A model generated the notes under the pieces. It saw only the letters and a program-made list of their open reading frames with translations. It had not been told where the DNA came from and did no database searches. Positions 17,520 through 27,398 of a DNA stretch of 64,000 nt are shown in pieces (positions within the stretch are counted from its first letter, which is position 1; each line of letters begins with the position of its first letter). Origin of the DNA: Rahnella inusitata (GTDB lineage Bacteria; Pseudomonadota; Gammaproteobacteria; Enterobacterales; Enterobacteriaceae). Both the position numbers and the translations under genes were made by a program. Location of the stretch: contig NZ_JYDE01000015.1 in the NCBI RefSeq assembly GCF_003263515.1, positions 186,001 through 250,000 on the forward strand. The letters are read 5' to 3'.

Positions 17520-19160
17520 ATGTCGAAAATAGAAAACAAACATTATTTCAAAGATTACCATGTACAATATGTGTTTTCCCCTGCAAAACAAGATAGAAAA
17601 CATCTATTGGTTGTATTTTCTGGTTTTGGCCTTGATTATGATTTTTACGGGGCTACTTTAGATGGTTGCAGATCTAATATCCTCTGGATCAAAGATGAAT
17701 TCAAAGGAGGTAACACATATTACTTATGTGTTAACCAAGATTTCACAATAGAAGAAGCTGTTATAGACCTGATAAATACAACGTTGGAAAAATTACTTCT
17801 TACTGAAAAACAATGTACTTTATCGGGTTTTTCAAAGGGAGGCAGTGCTGCTTTATATTATGGTCTAAAGTATAACTTCTCAAACATTCTGACTTCATGC
17901 CCTCAAATTAAAATTGGGAGTTATCTAAAAAATAACTGGCCATCTAAAGTTGAACACATCTTCGGAAAGCATTCTACAAATGAAACGGTAGATTTCTTTG
18001 ATTCGTTAATACCAAAATTATTAGAAACTAAAGATATTTCACAAAAAAACATATATTTTATTACCTCAATCAAAGATGAGCAGTATCCTGACCAAATAAA
18101 ACCTTTTTTGTCATACTATATCAAATGTAATAATTTCAATATAATAGATACTAATTCAACGTTAGCCTGGCAACATAATAAGATTACTAAATATAATATA
18201 CCTATTATCTTATCCATAATTTACGCTCACGGAGAGGGAGTTTTTCCTCATTTTGGATATGTTTCAAATGGAATCCCCGAGTATAATGACATAACGTATC
18301 AAGAAGAATTAAAAACCCTTCAAAGTAGGAAAGAAGTTGTCGCAAAAATAAATAAAGTTAAGCTCGACTCAAGTATATTTCACCTCGATGGAATAGGATT
18401 AATTAAAGGCTACGAGTGTAATTCGTATGAGAAAATAAAACATAAAGTGATATTTTCCTCAGATACTAAATCTTATGAATATCCTCTTGGTAAAATCCTG
18501 AATGAAGATTTATCTTATCAGTTTTTTGAAAGTGTATTTTGCGACTATACTGCGGCACAAGTCACCTCTATAGGTCAGAAAGGGATTGATATATCTGCTT
18601 TATCTGAAGGAGTCTATGAGGTTAAGTGCCTAATTGAAGTTAATAAGTTATCTATTATCGAAAATTTTGAGTTTGCAAATAACTCTAACGTTCAAAGTAC
18701 TTACGATAATAAAATAATAAGTATATTTAGTAAAACTGGGAAAATTTTTATTAGTGTTAATAATCTAGATAAAATAAATGAACCGAAAGTATTTTCTGTA
18801 GAACAGAAATGGCTCCGTGATGGGAAACTTCACTATGAAGGGGTGTATGTAATCAAAGGAGTGGAGATAAATAATTGGGGTGATGCTGGTTATTATATAA
18901 AATTCATTTCTGATGGATGTACAATAATAAAAAAAATAGGTTTGTCACATCGTGAATCTTTAAATAAATGTTTCTCTGATCATTTCGGGCTTTATTCTAA
19001 GGCTTACTATTCTACTATTGGGAATGAAGGTATTTATATTAATGACCTACCTGATGGTATATATAAAATAAAAATAATCTTGAACAAGCAAGGTTTGATT
19101 TTCGAGGAAGACACTGGCGATCTTCTTGAGATCAAAAATAATAATTATGCAATCAAGTAA
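17520..19160 (+). CDS. Alpha/beta-hydrolase-like capsule-region protein with duplicated C-terminal domain
   Basis: Protein of 546 residues, not recognised with certainty. The first 260 residues look like a serine hydrolase: beta strand LLVVFSGFG near 30, nucleophile elbow GFSKGG with Ser105, and a later Asp/His region (TSIKDEQYPD, LAWQHNK). No signal peptide or membrane segment is visible, so it should be cytoplasmic. Residues about 281-378 and 435-530 are two diverged copies of one beta-rich unit (compare GIGLIKGYE...GIDISALSEGVYEVK with GVYVIKGVE...GIYINDLPDGIYKIK). Asp2-like acyl-transfer enzymes and XcbB/CpsF-type capsule proteins are possible relatives. Its location between polymerase and acetyltransferase suggests capsule modification. 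Strongly AT-rich. Confidence 0.6.
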   Translation: MSKIENKHYFKDYHVQYVFSPAKQDRKHLLVVFSGFGLDYDFYGATLDGCRSNILWIKDEFKGGNTYYLCVNQDFTIEEAVIDLINTTLEKLLLTEKQCTLSGFSKGGSAALYYGLKYNFSNILTSCPQIKIGSYLKNNWPSKVEHIFGKHSTNETVDFFDSLIPKLLETKDISQKNIYFITSIKDEQYPDQIKPFLSYYIKCNNFNIIDTNSTLAWQHNKITKYNIPIILSIIYAHGEGVFPHFGYVSNGIPEYNDITYQEELKTLQSRKEVVAKINKVKLDSSIFHLDGIGLIKGYECNSYEKIKHKVIFSSDTKSYEYPLGKILNEDLSYQFFESVFCDYTAAQVTSIGQKGIDISALSEGVYEVKCLIEVNKLSIIENFEFANNSNVQSTYDNKIISIFSKTGKIFISVNNLDKINEPKVFSVEQKWLRDGKLHYEGVYVIKGVEINNWGDAGYYIKFISDGCTIIKKIGLSHRESLNKCFSDHFGLYSKAYYSTIGNEGIYINDLPDGIYKIKIILNKQGLIFEEDTGDLLEIKNNNYAIK

Positions 19161-19238
19161 TATTTCATTGATATGTATTCTCTAATATTTGAGAAATATG
19201 TTTATAACGCATTATTTAATTAGACCAGGGTCATTATT

Positions 19239-19958
19239 ATGTATCTAAAAAATCATTCTGATATTGCAAATAATATTATTAATTATTCAGACAAAGAAAA
19301 TGATAAAATTAAAGTTCTTTTTTTTGGGAAAAATAATAAATTAACTGTCCATCCCGAGGCTAAAATAGCAGGCACTACCATCCGGTTTGATTGTGATGAT
19401 GGTGTTTGTACTATTGGAAATAATAGTTTCAACGGATTCATTCGTATTGGACAGGGATGCTCCGTAACTATAGGTGACCAAGTCACATGCACCAACGGAT
19501 GCTATATTTCCACAGCAGAGAATACAAGTGTTACTATAGGTAATGATTGTATGATAGCATCGGCCAATGAAATACGTACAGATGATGGACATCCGATTTT
19601 TGATATAATCTCTGGTAGGAGAATAAATCTATCGCGTTCAATAACAATTGGAGATCATGTCTGGCTTGCAGCTAAATCAATTGTTCTCAGTGGATCATCA
19701 ATTGGCAGGGGTAGTGTTATTGGTTTGGGAAGTATCGTCAAAAGTGCTATTCCAAATAATAGCATTGCAGTTGGAGTACCTGCTAAAACAATCAAAAAAA
19801 ATATCGCTTGGGAGAGACCGCATCTAACTTTGGTTAAACCTTTTATAAAACCTGACTCCTCATTTATTACTAAATCACAATATTGGGATTTAACCTGTGA
19901 GGAGGAACCTGTAGTTATCAAAAAAAAGAGTATCTTTTCTAAGATTTTTAGATTTTAA
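19239..19958 (+). CDS. Hexapeptide-repeat (left-handed beta-helix) O-acetyltransferase
   Basis: Protein of 239 residues with many [LIV]-G-x-x-x-x hexapeptide repeats from about residue 40 to 190, for example VCTIGNNSFNGFIRIGQGCSV, SVTIGNDCMI and SITIGDHVWLAAKSIVLSG. The DDGHPIFD segment holds the probable catalytic His. The C-terminal coil with IAVGVPAKTIKKNI is typical of the NodL/WbbJ/CysE-like acetyltransferases. It probably O-acetylates a capsule sugar using acetyl-CoA. Last gene of the rightward serotype region, separated by 75 bases from the convergent kps operon. AT-rich like its upstream neighbours. Confidence 0.85.
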   Translation: MYLKNHSDIANNIINYSDKENDKIKVLFFGKNNKLTVHPEAKIAGTTIRFDCDDGVCTIGNNSFNGFIRIGQGCSVTIGDQVTCTNGCYISTAENTSVTIGNDCMIASANEIRTDDGHPIFDIISGRRINLSRSITIGDHVWLAAKSIVLSGSSIGRGSVIGLGSIVKSAIPNNSIAVGVPAKTIKKNIAWERPHLTLVKPFIKPDSSFITKSQYWDLTCEEEPVVIKKKSIFSKIFRF

Positions 19959-20033
19959 AATTAAACAACGTATAACTATCATAAAATTTATTTTTTATAT
20001 TCCCGCAAGTAATATTACACGAACGCTACTTTT

Positions 20034-21026
20034 TTAGTTACTAATTTTATTATCATTCCCGTTATCTGATATTAATTTTCCTCCTGCCACAAACCTATTC
20101 CCCTCCACCAAATTATCATCCGCATAATCGTTAAAATACTTCCTGCTTCCATCTCTCGGCTTATCTCCACAATCAAATCCTGATAAGTCCCGGTTCTGCC
20201 GGGATGCCAGCCAGATGCCTACGGGCTCATTCACAAACGTATTATTGCGGATGACGTTATGGTCGCTATGCTGCCAGCGGATCACCGATTTGCCGGTGCT
20301 GAAATGCTCGCCGCAGTTCTTATACAAAAACACGCCCCCTGCCCCGTTGGATTCGAAACGGTTGCCTTCGATAAGGTTATAGGCCGATGAATCCACGGCC
20401 AGCCCTTCGCGTTTACCCTTGCCGAAACTCTTGTGTCCGTTATTGATGATTTGGTTACCGACAATGGCGTTGTTGCGCGATGAATGTTCCAGATAGATGC
20501 CGGACATATAGGAGTCGCGAACGACTGAGTTCTTTAGCGTGGAATGGGTGACGTAATCATCAAAATAAATCCCTACGCGGCCACTGCCGGTGACTTCAAC
20601 GTTCTCGAGGTTCACACGGGTCGGCGTGCGCCGGTAGTTCTCAGCGTGGTTGGGGCTCAGTTTGTTGGCGGCGATGTCGGAGGTGATGCAGATACCGCTG
20701 TGCGTATAGTTTTGAATTTTGCAGTTTTTGATGGTGACATCAGACAGCGGTTTGCCTTTGCTGTTAACAACAATACCAAATGACTTTTCGTTACGGCCAT
20801 CAAGGATTGCGCCACGGCAATCCAGGGTCGTATGGCTACGCGTTATCATTATCTCCTGATGATAAACGCAGGATGGCTGTAACGAGACGTGGCCGTTAAT
20901 CACCGGCACTTTGCATTCACGTGAATCAGAGGCAGAAGCGCGGTCGGCGCAGGCTGAGAGGGATAAAGGCAGAACAACCATCAGAGAGAAAAATGCACAG
21001 GGTGTAAACTTCAGGGTTTCTCGCAT
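20034..21026 (-). CDS. Right-handed parallel beta-helix lipoprotein of the kps operon
   Basis: Protein of 330 residues with a lipoprotein signal (lipobox LSAC near residue 26). The mature protein is rich in PbH1/NosD-type coils: repeated N-x-[IV]-x-x-N-x-[IVF] units such as HNVIRNNTFVNEPVGIWL, YNLIEGNRFESNGAGGVFLY and NAIVGNQIINNG. The fold is that of polysaccharide lyases, epimerases and pectinase-like proteins, but no catalytic site could be assigned. The start is 22 bases after the kpsS stop on the same strand, so it is probably co-transcribed with kpsFEDCS. E. coli group 2 loci have no such gene. It could trim, bind or anchor capsule in the outer membrane; this is a guess from context. 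Confidence 0.75.
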   Translation of the reverse strand: MRETLKFTPCAFFSLMVVLPLSLSACADRASASDSRECKVPVINGHVSLQPSCVYHQEIMITRSHTTLDCRGAILDGRNEKSFGIVVNSKGKPLSDVTIKNCKIQNYTHSGICITSDIAANKLSPNHAENYRRTPTRVNLENVEVTGSGRVGIYFDDYVTHSTLKNSVVRDSYMSGIYLEHSSRNNAIVGNQIINNGHKSFGKGKREGLAVDSSAYNLIEGNRFESNGAGGVFLYKNCGEHFSTGKSVIRWQHSDHNVIRNNTFVNEPVGIWLASRQNRDLSGFDCGDKPRDGSRKYFNDYADDNLVEGNRFVAGGKLISDNGNDNKISN

Positions 21027-21048
21027 CTGTGCATAGTCCTCTTGTCTG

Positions 21049-22335
21049 TCAGGAAAGCTGTCGCTTAATGTAGTTAATTACCAGTTTCTCACTGATAAAT
21101 ACCGGCTTGTATTGGGAGTCGGCAATGGCCGCTTTGTCCTTCTTATACCCGCCATAAAACACCGCATTAATCTGCGTATTCTTCAGCAAGTATAGCCGGA
21201 ATTGTTTGAACAACTTCATATCAGGCGCGAATCCTGAGCACCAGAACTGGTTCAGATGTCCCTGATAGGTAATGCCTTTGATGTCATACAGTGCGTTGCC
21301 CATCACCTTCAGCGGCTTGTTGTGGATCAGTGCTGAGATCCCCGCCGTGCTGTTGATGGTAACCACCGCTTTTGCATGTGTGAGCAGCTCCGGCATCGGC
21401 AGGTCATGCACGTAGATCACCCGATTGGCGATGCCGTATTTTTTGCCCAACTGGCGGATCAGCGGCGCGTATAACCGATGTCCGCGATCCATCGGGTGAT
21501 GCTTAATCACCAGAAACTCGGTTGAGGCCGCTTTCTTAGCGAAGGAATGCATCACTTCATTAATGTAATCGCGCACATCTTTATACGGGCTGTGGTTGCG
21601 GATCTGGCTGTCGTTGTACACCTGCAAAATCGCCAGGAAGTAACGCTGATCCAGCCCGGTCTGTAACTGTTTGAGGACATTGCGCTGGTCAAAAGCATAC
21701 AGCTTCTTACGCCAGGCTGCGCGGATCCAGCAGCGGGCCTCGTACCACGGCGAAAAGGATTTATGGTGGCGGTATTTTGGGAACTCGTTTCGGTGACGCC
21801 AGCCCGCCAGATAGTAAGCGGTCGCATGCCAGTAGCGTGAAGCCGCGCTTGGCTTGAGATGTTCGATCTCCGGCATGGTCATCTCTGGCAGACGACGATA
21901 AAACTCGGCATCGCGCGGCAGGCCGGAGTAAGCATTCACACCGTTCTGTTCCAGCGTGATGTAGTGCGGACGCAGGTAGCCTTCTTCGAACGCCAGGAAC
22001 CGGATGCCTTTGGCTTGCGCCCAGCGTTTAGCGGCCTGATGTAAAGGACGACAATCCCCGAAACACACGATGGTATCGAAGTCGTATTCCTGCCAGGTCT
22101 CTTTCAGCCAGGTCGGAAACTCATTCGGGGTCTGCTGGTACAAGCGGTATTCACGATTGCGCGAATACCGCCTGTCGCCGCCGTTAAAGACGACGTTCAC
22201 CGCTTCCCGCCCCAGAGACTCAAGCCACTGTGCTAAATCGCTGAAAAAGGGTCCCATCGGGCCCTGCAACAGCAGATATTTTTTTCCAGAAAGTAATGTC
22301 GTCAGCGCCTTACTGTCCATTTTCATCCACACCAT
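21049..22335 (-). CDS. kpsS: KpsS, initiating Kdo transferase for the capsule lipid anchor
   Basis: Cytoplasmic retaining Kdo transferase of about 428 residues. In group 2 capsules KpsS adds the first Kdo to lyso-phosphatidylglycerol. Family segments are FLAFEEGYLRPHYITLEQNGVN, the KHHPMDRG motif and the VVTINSTAGISALIHNKPL motif near the C-terminus. Three in-frame ATG codons (22335, 22326, 22320) are possible starts and none has a strong ribosome site. It follows kpsC after 22 bases and precedes the beta-helix lipoprotein gene. Confidence 0.94.
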   Translation of the reverse strand: MVWMKMDSKALTTLLSGKKYLLLQGPMGPFFSDLAQWLESLGREAVNVVFNGGDRRYSRNREYRLYQQTPNEFPTWLKETWQEYDFDTIVCFGDCRPLHQAAKRWAQAKGIRFLAFEEGYLRPHYITLEQNGVNAYSGLPRDAEFYRRLPEMTMPEIEHLKPSAASRYWHATAYYLAGWRHRNEFPKYRHHKSFSPWYEARCWIRAAWRKKLYAFDQRNVLKQLQTGLDQRYFLAILQVYNDSQIRNHSPYKDVRDYINEVMHSFAKKAASTEFLVIKHHPMDRGHRLYAPLIRQLGKKYGIANRVIYVHDLPMPELLTHAKAVVTINSTAGISALIHNKPLKVMGNALYDIKGITYQGHLNQFWCSGFAPDMKLFKQFRLYLLKNTQINAVFYGGYKKDKAAIADSQYKPVFISEKLVINYIKRQLS

Positions 22336-22357
22336 AAATACAGAGTAATGAACTGAT

Positions 22358-24397
22358 TCACTTAATAAATGTAACCCGAATCAGCATGAGCAATTTTCTG
22401 TAATAGCGGACTATCCTGCCCGCTTTAATTCTTGTGAACTGCAATTCAGCCCGTGGCGTTGCAGCAAGTAATTCAACCGCCTGCTCCGCTAAAATGGGCT
22501 CCCGACTTTGCGGGTTGATATACGACGGGTAGGCAATCAGCGCCTGATAAACCACATCGTCTAACCGGAGGCGGCGCGTACGGCGTGAACATGAATGTTC
22601 ATCCTGCGTCAGCCCCCATCCGGCATAAAATGGCATGCCGTAACACACCACTTTTTTACCGTGCAATAAGGCTTCAAATCCTGACAGTGAGGTCAGCGTG
22701 TGCAGCTCGTCGGCGGCCTGAATACACTGAATAATGTCTGCATCTAACGCCTGACTGTCTGCCCAGCGGCGGACATCCTCCTCTGGAATCTGCCCCTGCC
22801 GGTTCCCCACCAGAACGTCCGGGTGCGGTTTATAAATGATGTAGGCATCCGGATTACGCTCGCGCACGGTGCGCAAAAGCCCGCCATTGGTATTCACAGA
22901 TATCGTACCGGTCAGGATCGACGCATCGTCCTCGACCTGCCCTGGTACCAGAATCACGGTCTTGCCAGAAGCCCCGGCGGGTAACGTGAACGCCGCACCG
23001 AGGTTATATTTACTGACTTTGCTGGCAACCAGCGTCTCGCGCAGCGCGGCAGCGCGTTGCTGCTGATACGCCGTCAGGTCGCTGTTACCGAGCAGCAGCT
23101 CGAGATCGCTTGGGCGTGTGGCATCGTAATAAATACCGGTTTTATCCAGCACCAGCGAAAGCGGCGGATGCAGGTCAGAGCCCAGACCGGCCGAGCGCAG
23201 AAAACCGTCTTCCATACGCCATTGCGGTAACTGGTGTTGCTCTGCGTTGGCAGACCACTTCGCCTCACCTTTTATGCCCCACACGACGCAGGCGGACTCA
23301 CCGGCAAAGCGTTTACTGAAATTCACTTTGTTGCTTTGGGTGCGCAGAAACGGTGCCAGAATACTGCGCTTCCATAGCGTCAGGCCGGGTGACCACAGGC
23401 GCCCTGCCCGCTGCTGGTGATGCTGGCGTTGCATCAGCAGCCAGTTCAGGACATCAAAAATTATGCCACGCTGACCGTTCACCGGGTTGATATAACGCGA
23501 GTAACGCAAACACGCCGCACTGAACAACTCTTCGAGAGTGGCTGCGCCGCGTCGCGCATTCAGCGTTGCCGATTGCGCGTGGCGATCGTCCGTCAATCCC
23601 CAGCCGGCATACCACGGCTGGCCAAATACGCTGACCGGTTTGCCGGCGATCAGCGCCTCAAAGCCGTAATTAGAGGTCACCACGTACACGCGGCTGACCA
23701 GACGCAGCAGCGACTGCGGGCTGACATCCGTCGCCAGCAATCTGATGCGCGGTTGCTGTTTCGCAAGTTGCGCAATCTGACTGAAATATCCCGCTTTTTT
23801 ACCCTGAAGTACGTCCGGGTGAATCTTCACCCAAATCTCGGCTCCGGGGTTCTCCGCTATTGCGGCCTGCAACATGCTGTCGAACTGTTCTGCTCCGGCG
23901 TTGCCGTAAACCACGGCCATATCACCAAAGGTCTGATCGACCACCAGCACCGCGCCCTGCGGCGGCTGCGTGAATGTGCACGCCGGTGCCTGGTTGTATT
24001 TGGATAAATCCCCGCCGACGATCATCTGCATCGCCTGACGTGCATCTTCATGCAATAACTGGTTCTGTTCCCGCTGGTGAATCAACGTCTCCAGCGAGCT
24101 TGGGCGCGAGGCGTCGTAATACATCCCCTGCGTATCCAGCACCATCGAGAGTGGCGGCGAACCGGTCACTCCCAGCCCGAGAGAACGGATAAACCCGTCT
24201 TCGAGGCGCAGCACCGGCAGTCGCTTTTTCTCCGCCAGCACAACCGCTTTGGCGCCGGTCGGGCGATAGCCCCACACGGCAACCTGCGTGATATCTTCCG
24301 GCAGCGGCCGCACCAGCGACACCTTGCAGAAAGGCTCACCGAGGAACTGCTCAAGATGCGGGATACGTGCGATCCCGCCAGAAAAAATCCCAATCAT
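22358..24397 (-). CDS. kpsC: KpsC, dual-domain Kdo transferase building the poly-Kdo linker
   Basis: Protein of 679 residues with two homologous halves. Each half contains the signature [14 protein letters not shown] / [14 protein letters not shown], a [16 protein letters not shown] / [16 protein letters not shown] segment, a [13 protein letters not shown] / [13 protein letters not shown] segment and a [18 protein letters not shown] / [18 protein letters not shown] segment. KpsC extends the Kdo started by KpsS into the beta-Kdo linker. Its start codon overlaps the kpsD stop (TAATG-type overlap), so the two are coupled. Confidence 0.96.
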   Translation of the reverse strand: MIGIFSGGIARIPHLEQFLGEPFCKVSLVRPLPEDITQVAVWGYRPTGAKAVVLAEKKRLPVLRLEDGFIRSLGLGVTGSPPLSMVLDTQGMYYDASRPSSLETLIHQREQNQLLHEDARQAMQMIVGGDLSKYNQAPACTFTQPPQGAVLVVDQTFGDMAVVYGNAGAEQFDSMLQAAIAENPGAEIWVKIHPDVLQGKKAGYFSQIAQLAKQQPRIRLLATDVSPQSLLRLVSRVYVVTSNYGFEALIAGKPVSVFGQPWYAGWGLTDDRHAQSATLNARRGAATLEELFSAACLRYSRYINPVNGQRGIIFDVLNWLLMQRQHHQQRAGRLWSPGLTLWKRSILAPFLRTQSNKVNFSKRFAGESACVVWGIKGEAKWSANAEQHQLPQWRMEDGFLRSAGLGSDLHPPLSLVLDKTGIYYDATRPSDLELLLGNSDLTAYQQQRAAALRETLVASKVSKYNLGAAFTLPAGASGKTVILVPGQVEDDASILTGTISVNTNGGLLRTVRERNPDAYIIYKPHPDVLVGNRQGQIPEEDVRRWADSQALDADIIQCIQAADELHTLTSLSGFEALLHGKKVVCYGMPFYAGWGLTQDEHSCSRRTRRLRLDDVVYQALIAYPSYINPQSREPILAEQAVELLAATPRAELQFTRIKAGRIVRYYRKLLMLIRVTFIK

Positions 24398-26073
24398 TAC
24401 AGGGTCAGAACCACTTTCGCGGCCACGGCCAGCTGGTAAAGAATGGTCGAGATGCCACGCGTGACTTCGATGTTCTTCGATTCGTACTTCGGCAGAACCA
24501 TCAGCTCGTCGCCCGGTTGCAGCGTTTTCACATCTTCCGCATTCAGCGCTTCGCCGTTCTGCTTGATCAGGATGACTTTGGAGTTACCCGCTTTCTGGGT
24601 GAATCCACCGACTTTCTCGATGTAATCTTCCGGGCTGAGACCTTTCTGCCAGCTCACCGCGTTCGGGAACAGCACTTCGCCGTGGATCATAACCAGCGAG
24701 GTTTTCTCAGGAATGTTGATGACGTCGCCATCTTCCAGAATCACCTGATTCAGGTTGTCTTCGCTCAGTACCACTTCACCTTTCGGTACCACCTGACGCG
24801 CTTTGTTAACAAAGCGGCTGACCAGCTGGGCTTCCTGCATACGCAGACGGCCTTCTTCCTGAGTGGAAGACTGGGCAGACAGCGAGGCTTCTTCGAGTTT
24901 TTGCAGCGTCACATCCAGCATCTCTTTCTGGCGCAGGGCAACCGAGCGGCGATAAAGCTGGATAGCGTTAATCTGCGACATGCTGTTAGTGCGAATTTTT
25001 GGTAACAGCTGGCTCATGGTCGCGCCGTAAGGCAGTACCACGGCGTGTTCGCCGGAATGAGCGCCTTCGATACGCACCTGAATGGTTCCCGCATAGCGGT
25101 CAGAGCTGACGATCAGTTTGTCGCCATCCTGTAATGAGCGGCCAGGTGCAGAACTCAGAGGGTAATACTCGCTGCGCTTCATGCTGCCCTGCTGGCGAAT
25201 GATGGTCATGTGGGTTGCGCCCGGCTTCGGACGTGCCCAGCTCAGCGCTTCGCTGACCGGAATGGTGCTGTCGCGAAATTCGAAGTCGTAGCTGTTGAAC
25301 ACGTCGCCCTCTACGCTGAACGTATGCTGACGCGGGCCGACCACAATGGTGTCGCCGTCGGAGAACTGCGAAAGACGCAGATCGCCGTTAAGCAGGAAAT
25401 CATAAAGATTGATACGGGAACGGACGCGGTCGTTGTGCTTGACCACAATATCCACGTAGCTGCCGCGCTCGGTATCCACCCCGCCCGCTTTGCTCAGATA
25501 CGAAAGCAAGGAGTCAGAGGCCACGCCGCCGTACAAGCCAGGATTAGTGACATAACCGGTCACAAACACTTTTACCGGCTGCGCCTGAAGCAGTGAGGCG
25601 TACACATTCACGTTCGCCTGATACACCTGTTTCACCTTAGTGGTGATCACGCTGTTCAGCTGGCTGTTGGAAATCCCGGCCACTTTCAGCGGGCCGACGT
25701 TTGGCAGGAAGATGTTCCCTTTCGGGTCAACGGTCAGCGCACCGTCGAAATTGAACGCGCCCCACAGGCGGATCTGCACCTGATCGCCCAGCCCGATGAT
25801 GTAGTTCGGGTTAAAGCCGATGCTTGCGCCGTTGTCTGACGCGGCGCTGCCGTTAAACAGCTGTGCGCCAAACATGCGGCTCATCACCGCCGAGGCCACC
25901 GGACGCGGCGAATCATCAAAACCGCTGTCAGACGTGGTCTGCTGAGATTGTCCCGACAGGAATCCCGGCAACGGCGCAGCGCCGGTCATATTCGGATCGG
26001 CATTAATCCCGACGGCATGGGCCTGTGTTAACTGGCAGGCAAGTAAAATCAAAATGGACTTCAATAATTTCAT
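24397..26073 (-). CDS. kpsD: KpsD, outer-membrane polysaccharide export protein
   Basis: Protein of 558 residues, the same length as E. coli KpsD, with a signal peptide (about 1-20, ending AHA). The polysaccharide export domain begins around [18 protein letters not shown] and is followed by SLBB domains with the pattern [30 protein letters not shown] and, near the C-terminus, [13 protein letters not shown]...[13 protein letters not shown]. KpsD completes the periplasmic and outer-membrane part of the exporter with KpsE. In operon between kpsE and kpsC. Confidence 0.96.
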   Translation of the reverse strand: MKLLKSILILLACQLTQAHAVGINADPNMTGAAPLPGFLSGQSQQTTSDSGFDDSPRPVASAVMSRMFGAQLFNGSAASDNGASIGFNPNYIIGLGDQVQIRLWGAFNFDGALTVDPKGNIFLPNVGPLKVAGISNSQLNSVITTKVKQVYQANVNVYASLLQAQPVKVFVTGYVTNPGLYGGVASDSLLSYLSKAGGVDTERGSYVDIVVKHNDRVRSRINLYDFLLNGDLRLSQFSDGDTIVVGPRQHTFSVEGDVFNSYDFEFRDSTIPVSEALSWARPKPGATHMTIIRQQGSMKRSEYYPLSSAPGRSLQDGDKLIVSSDRYAGTIQVRIEGAHSGEHAVVLPYGATMSQLLPKIRTNSMSQINAIQLYRRSVALRQKEMLDVTLQKLEEASLSAQSSTQEEGRLRMQEAQLVSRFVNKARQVVPKGEVVLSEDNLNQVILEDGDVINIPEKTSLVMIHGEVLFPNAVSWQKGLSPEDYIEKVGGFTQKAGNSKVILIKQNGEALNAEDVKTLQPGDELMVLPKYESKNIEVTRGISTILYQLAVAAKVVLTL

Positions 26074-26127
26074 AACAAGCTCTGTGTGCGATTCTTCAGG
26101 CTAAAAGGGATAGCGGAACAAACCGCG

Positions 26128-27291
26128 TTAATCTTTGTGGTCATCGATGACCGCCAGCAATAATTTGATCGTTCCGAACAGCAGGCAGCAGATCAGCAGC
26201 CAGCTGGCGATCATGTAAGGCGTATTCGGGAATTTGGATTCCTGCGGCAGTTGCGGTGAACTGATCACCGACAGCACTTTCAGTTTGCGCGCCGCTTCAA
26301 CGCGGGTCTTTTCAATTGACGTCAGCGTGAGTTTGTAGAGATCGGTATCGAACTGAACTTTGGCTTTAATCTCTTCAAAATCCACCGCCATGCTGTTGAG
26401 CTTGTGGCCGTCCGGCGCGGTGATTTTGCTTTTTTCCTGATCGATCTGTTTGCCCAGTGACGTAATCGCATTCTGGGCGCTGATGACCTGCGGTGCATCT
26501 TCACGCAGATAGGTCAGCAGATTACGTAACTCCGCCTCCATCTGAATTTTCTGGCCAACCAGCGTATTCACCAGCGTGGTGGCCGCGATAGCCTGCGCTT
26601 CAGGATCGAGAATGTTGTTCTGGTTCTGGTAGGCGAGTAACTGCGTTTTGCTGGTATTCAGACGCGCACGCGCTTGCAGCATTTCATTTTCAGCAAACGC
26701 CTGCTGGTCGCGGGCGATTTTATGCGAGATTTCGTTGATGAAACGTTCTGACTCTTTCAACACCGCTTTGTTGAACTGCTCGGCAAATTCAGGGGTAAAA
26801 CCCTGTGTACCAATCGTCAGCAGGCCGGTTTTGTCATCGTAAGTGACAGAGATACGGTCGCGGTAATAATTGAGGAACTGTTCACGGGTGGAATCTTTTG
26901 GCAGGTGATAGAAGAAATCCAGGCCGCTCTGACCAAAGACTTCATGGAAATTAAGTTGTTTATCCAGCACCGCGAGCATATCCGGAGAGTTGATATACTC
27001 TTTTAAATACATTGCGTCTTCAGCCGTACTCGGGTTCGCGGCACCGAGCAGCAAACCGACATTCAGGCTGCTGCCGCTGATGTCATTAGAACTTTTGATA
27101 GCAACGGTGGATTCACTGAGATAACGCGGATGACTGAAAATCAGCAAATAGACGATCAGCAACGCCATCGGCAAGCCGATGATGATTTTACCCAAATTCT
27201 GGTTGAGCGTAGCCAAACTCAGGAGAGGAGATCGACGAACCCTGGCAATGTGTTCACCGGGCCATGCGGACTTCAATTTTTCAATAAACAT
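26128..27291 (-). CDS. kpsE: KpsE, capsule export inner-membrane/periplasmic adaptor
   Basis: Polysaccharide co-polymerase-like protein of 387 residues. TM1 spans about residues 33-53 (GKIIIGLPMALLIVYLLIF). A long helical periplasmic region contains coiled-coil segments around 190-310, and C-terminal TM2 spans about 357-380 after the PQLPQESKFPNTPY segment. It links KpsMT in the inner membrane with KpsD. A 54-base gap separates it from kpsD. Confidence 0.95.
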   Translation of the reverse strand: MFIEKLKSAWPGEHIARVRRSPLLSLATLNQNLGKIIIGLPMALLIVYLLIFSHPRYLSESTVAIKSSNDISGSSLNVGLLLGAANPSTAEDAMYLKEYINSPDMLAVLDKQLNFHEVFGQSGLDFFYHLPKDSTREQFLNYYRDRISVTYDDKTGLLTIGTQGFTPEFAEQFNKAVLKESERFINEISHKIARDQQAFAENEMLQARARLNTSKTQLLAYQNQNNILDPEAQAIAATTLVNTLVGQKIQMEAELRNLLTYLREDAPQVISAQNAITSLGKQIDQEKSKITAPDGHKLNSMAVDFEEIKAKVQFDTDLYKLTLTSIEKTRVEAARKLKVLSVISSPQLPQESKFPNTPYMIASWLLICCLLFGTIKLLLAVIDDHKD

Positions 27292-27398
27292 TTCTTATCA
27301 TCATGACAAATAGCACGTTTTTAACATCGTGCTTTATTAAAAGTACCGTGAACCTGCTCATGTATCCCTTGCAAATGGATCACGGTGCGCAATGTTTT

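Noticed and set aside
24397-26127. kpsU between kpsD and kpsC
   Set aside because: kpsD and kpsC overlap by one base, so there is no room for a CMP-Kdo synthetase gene.
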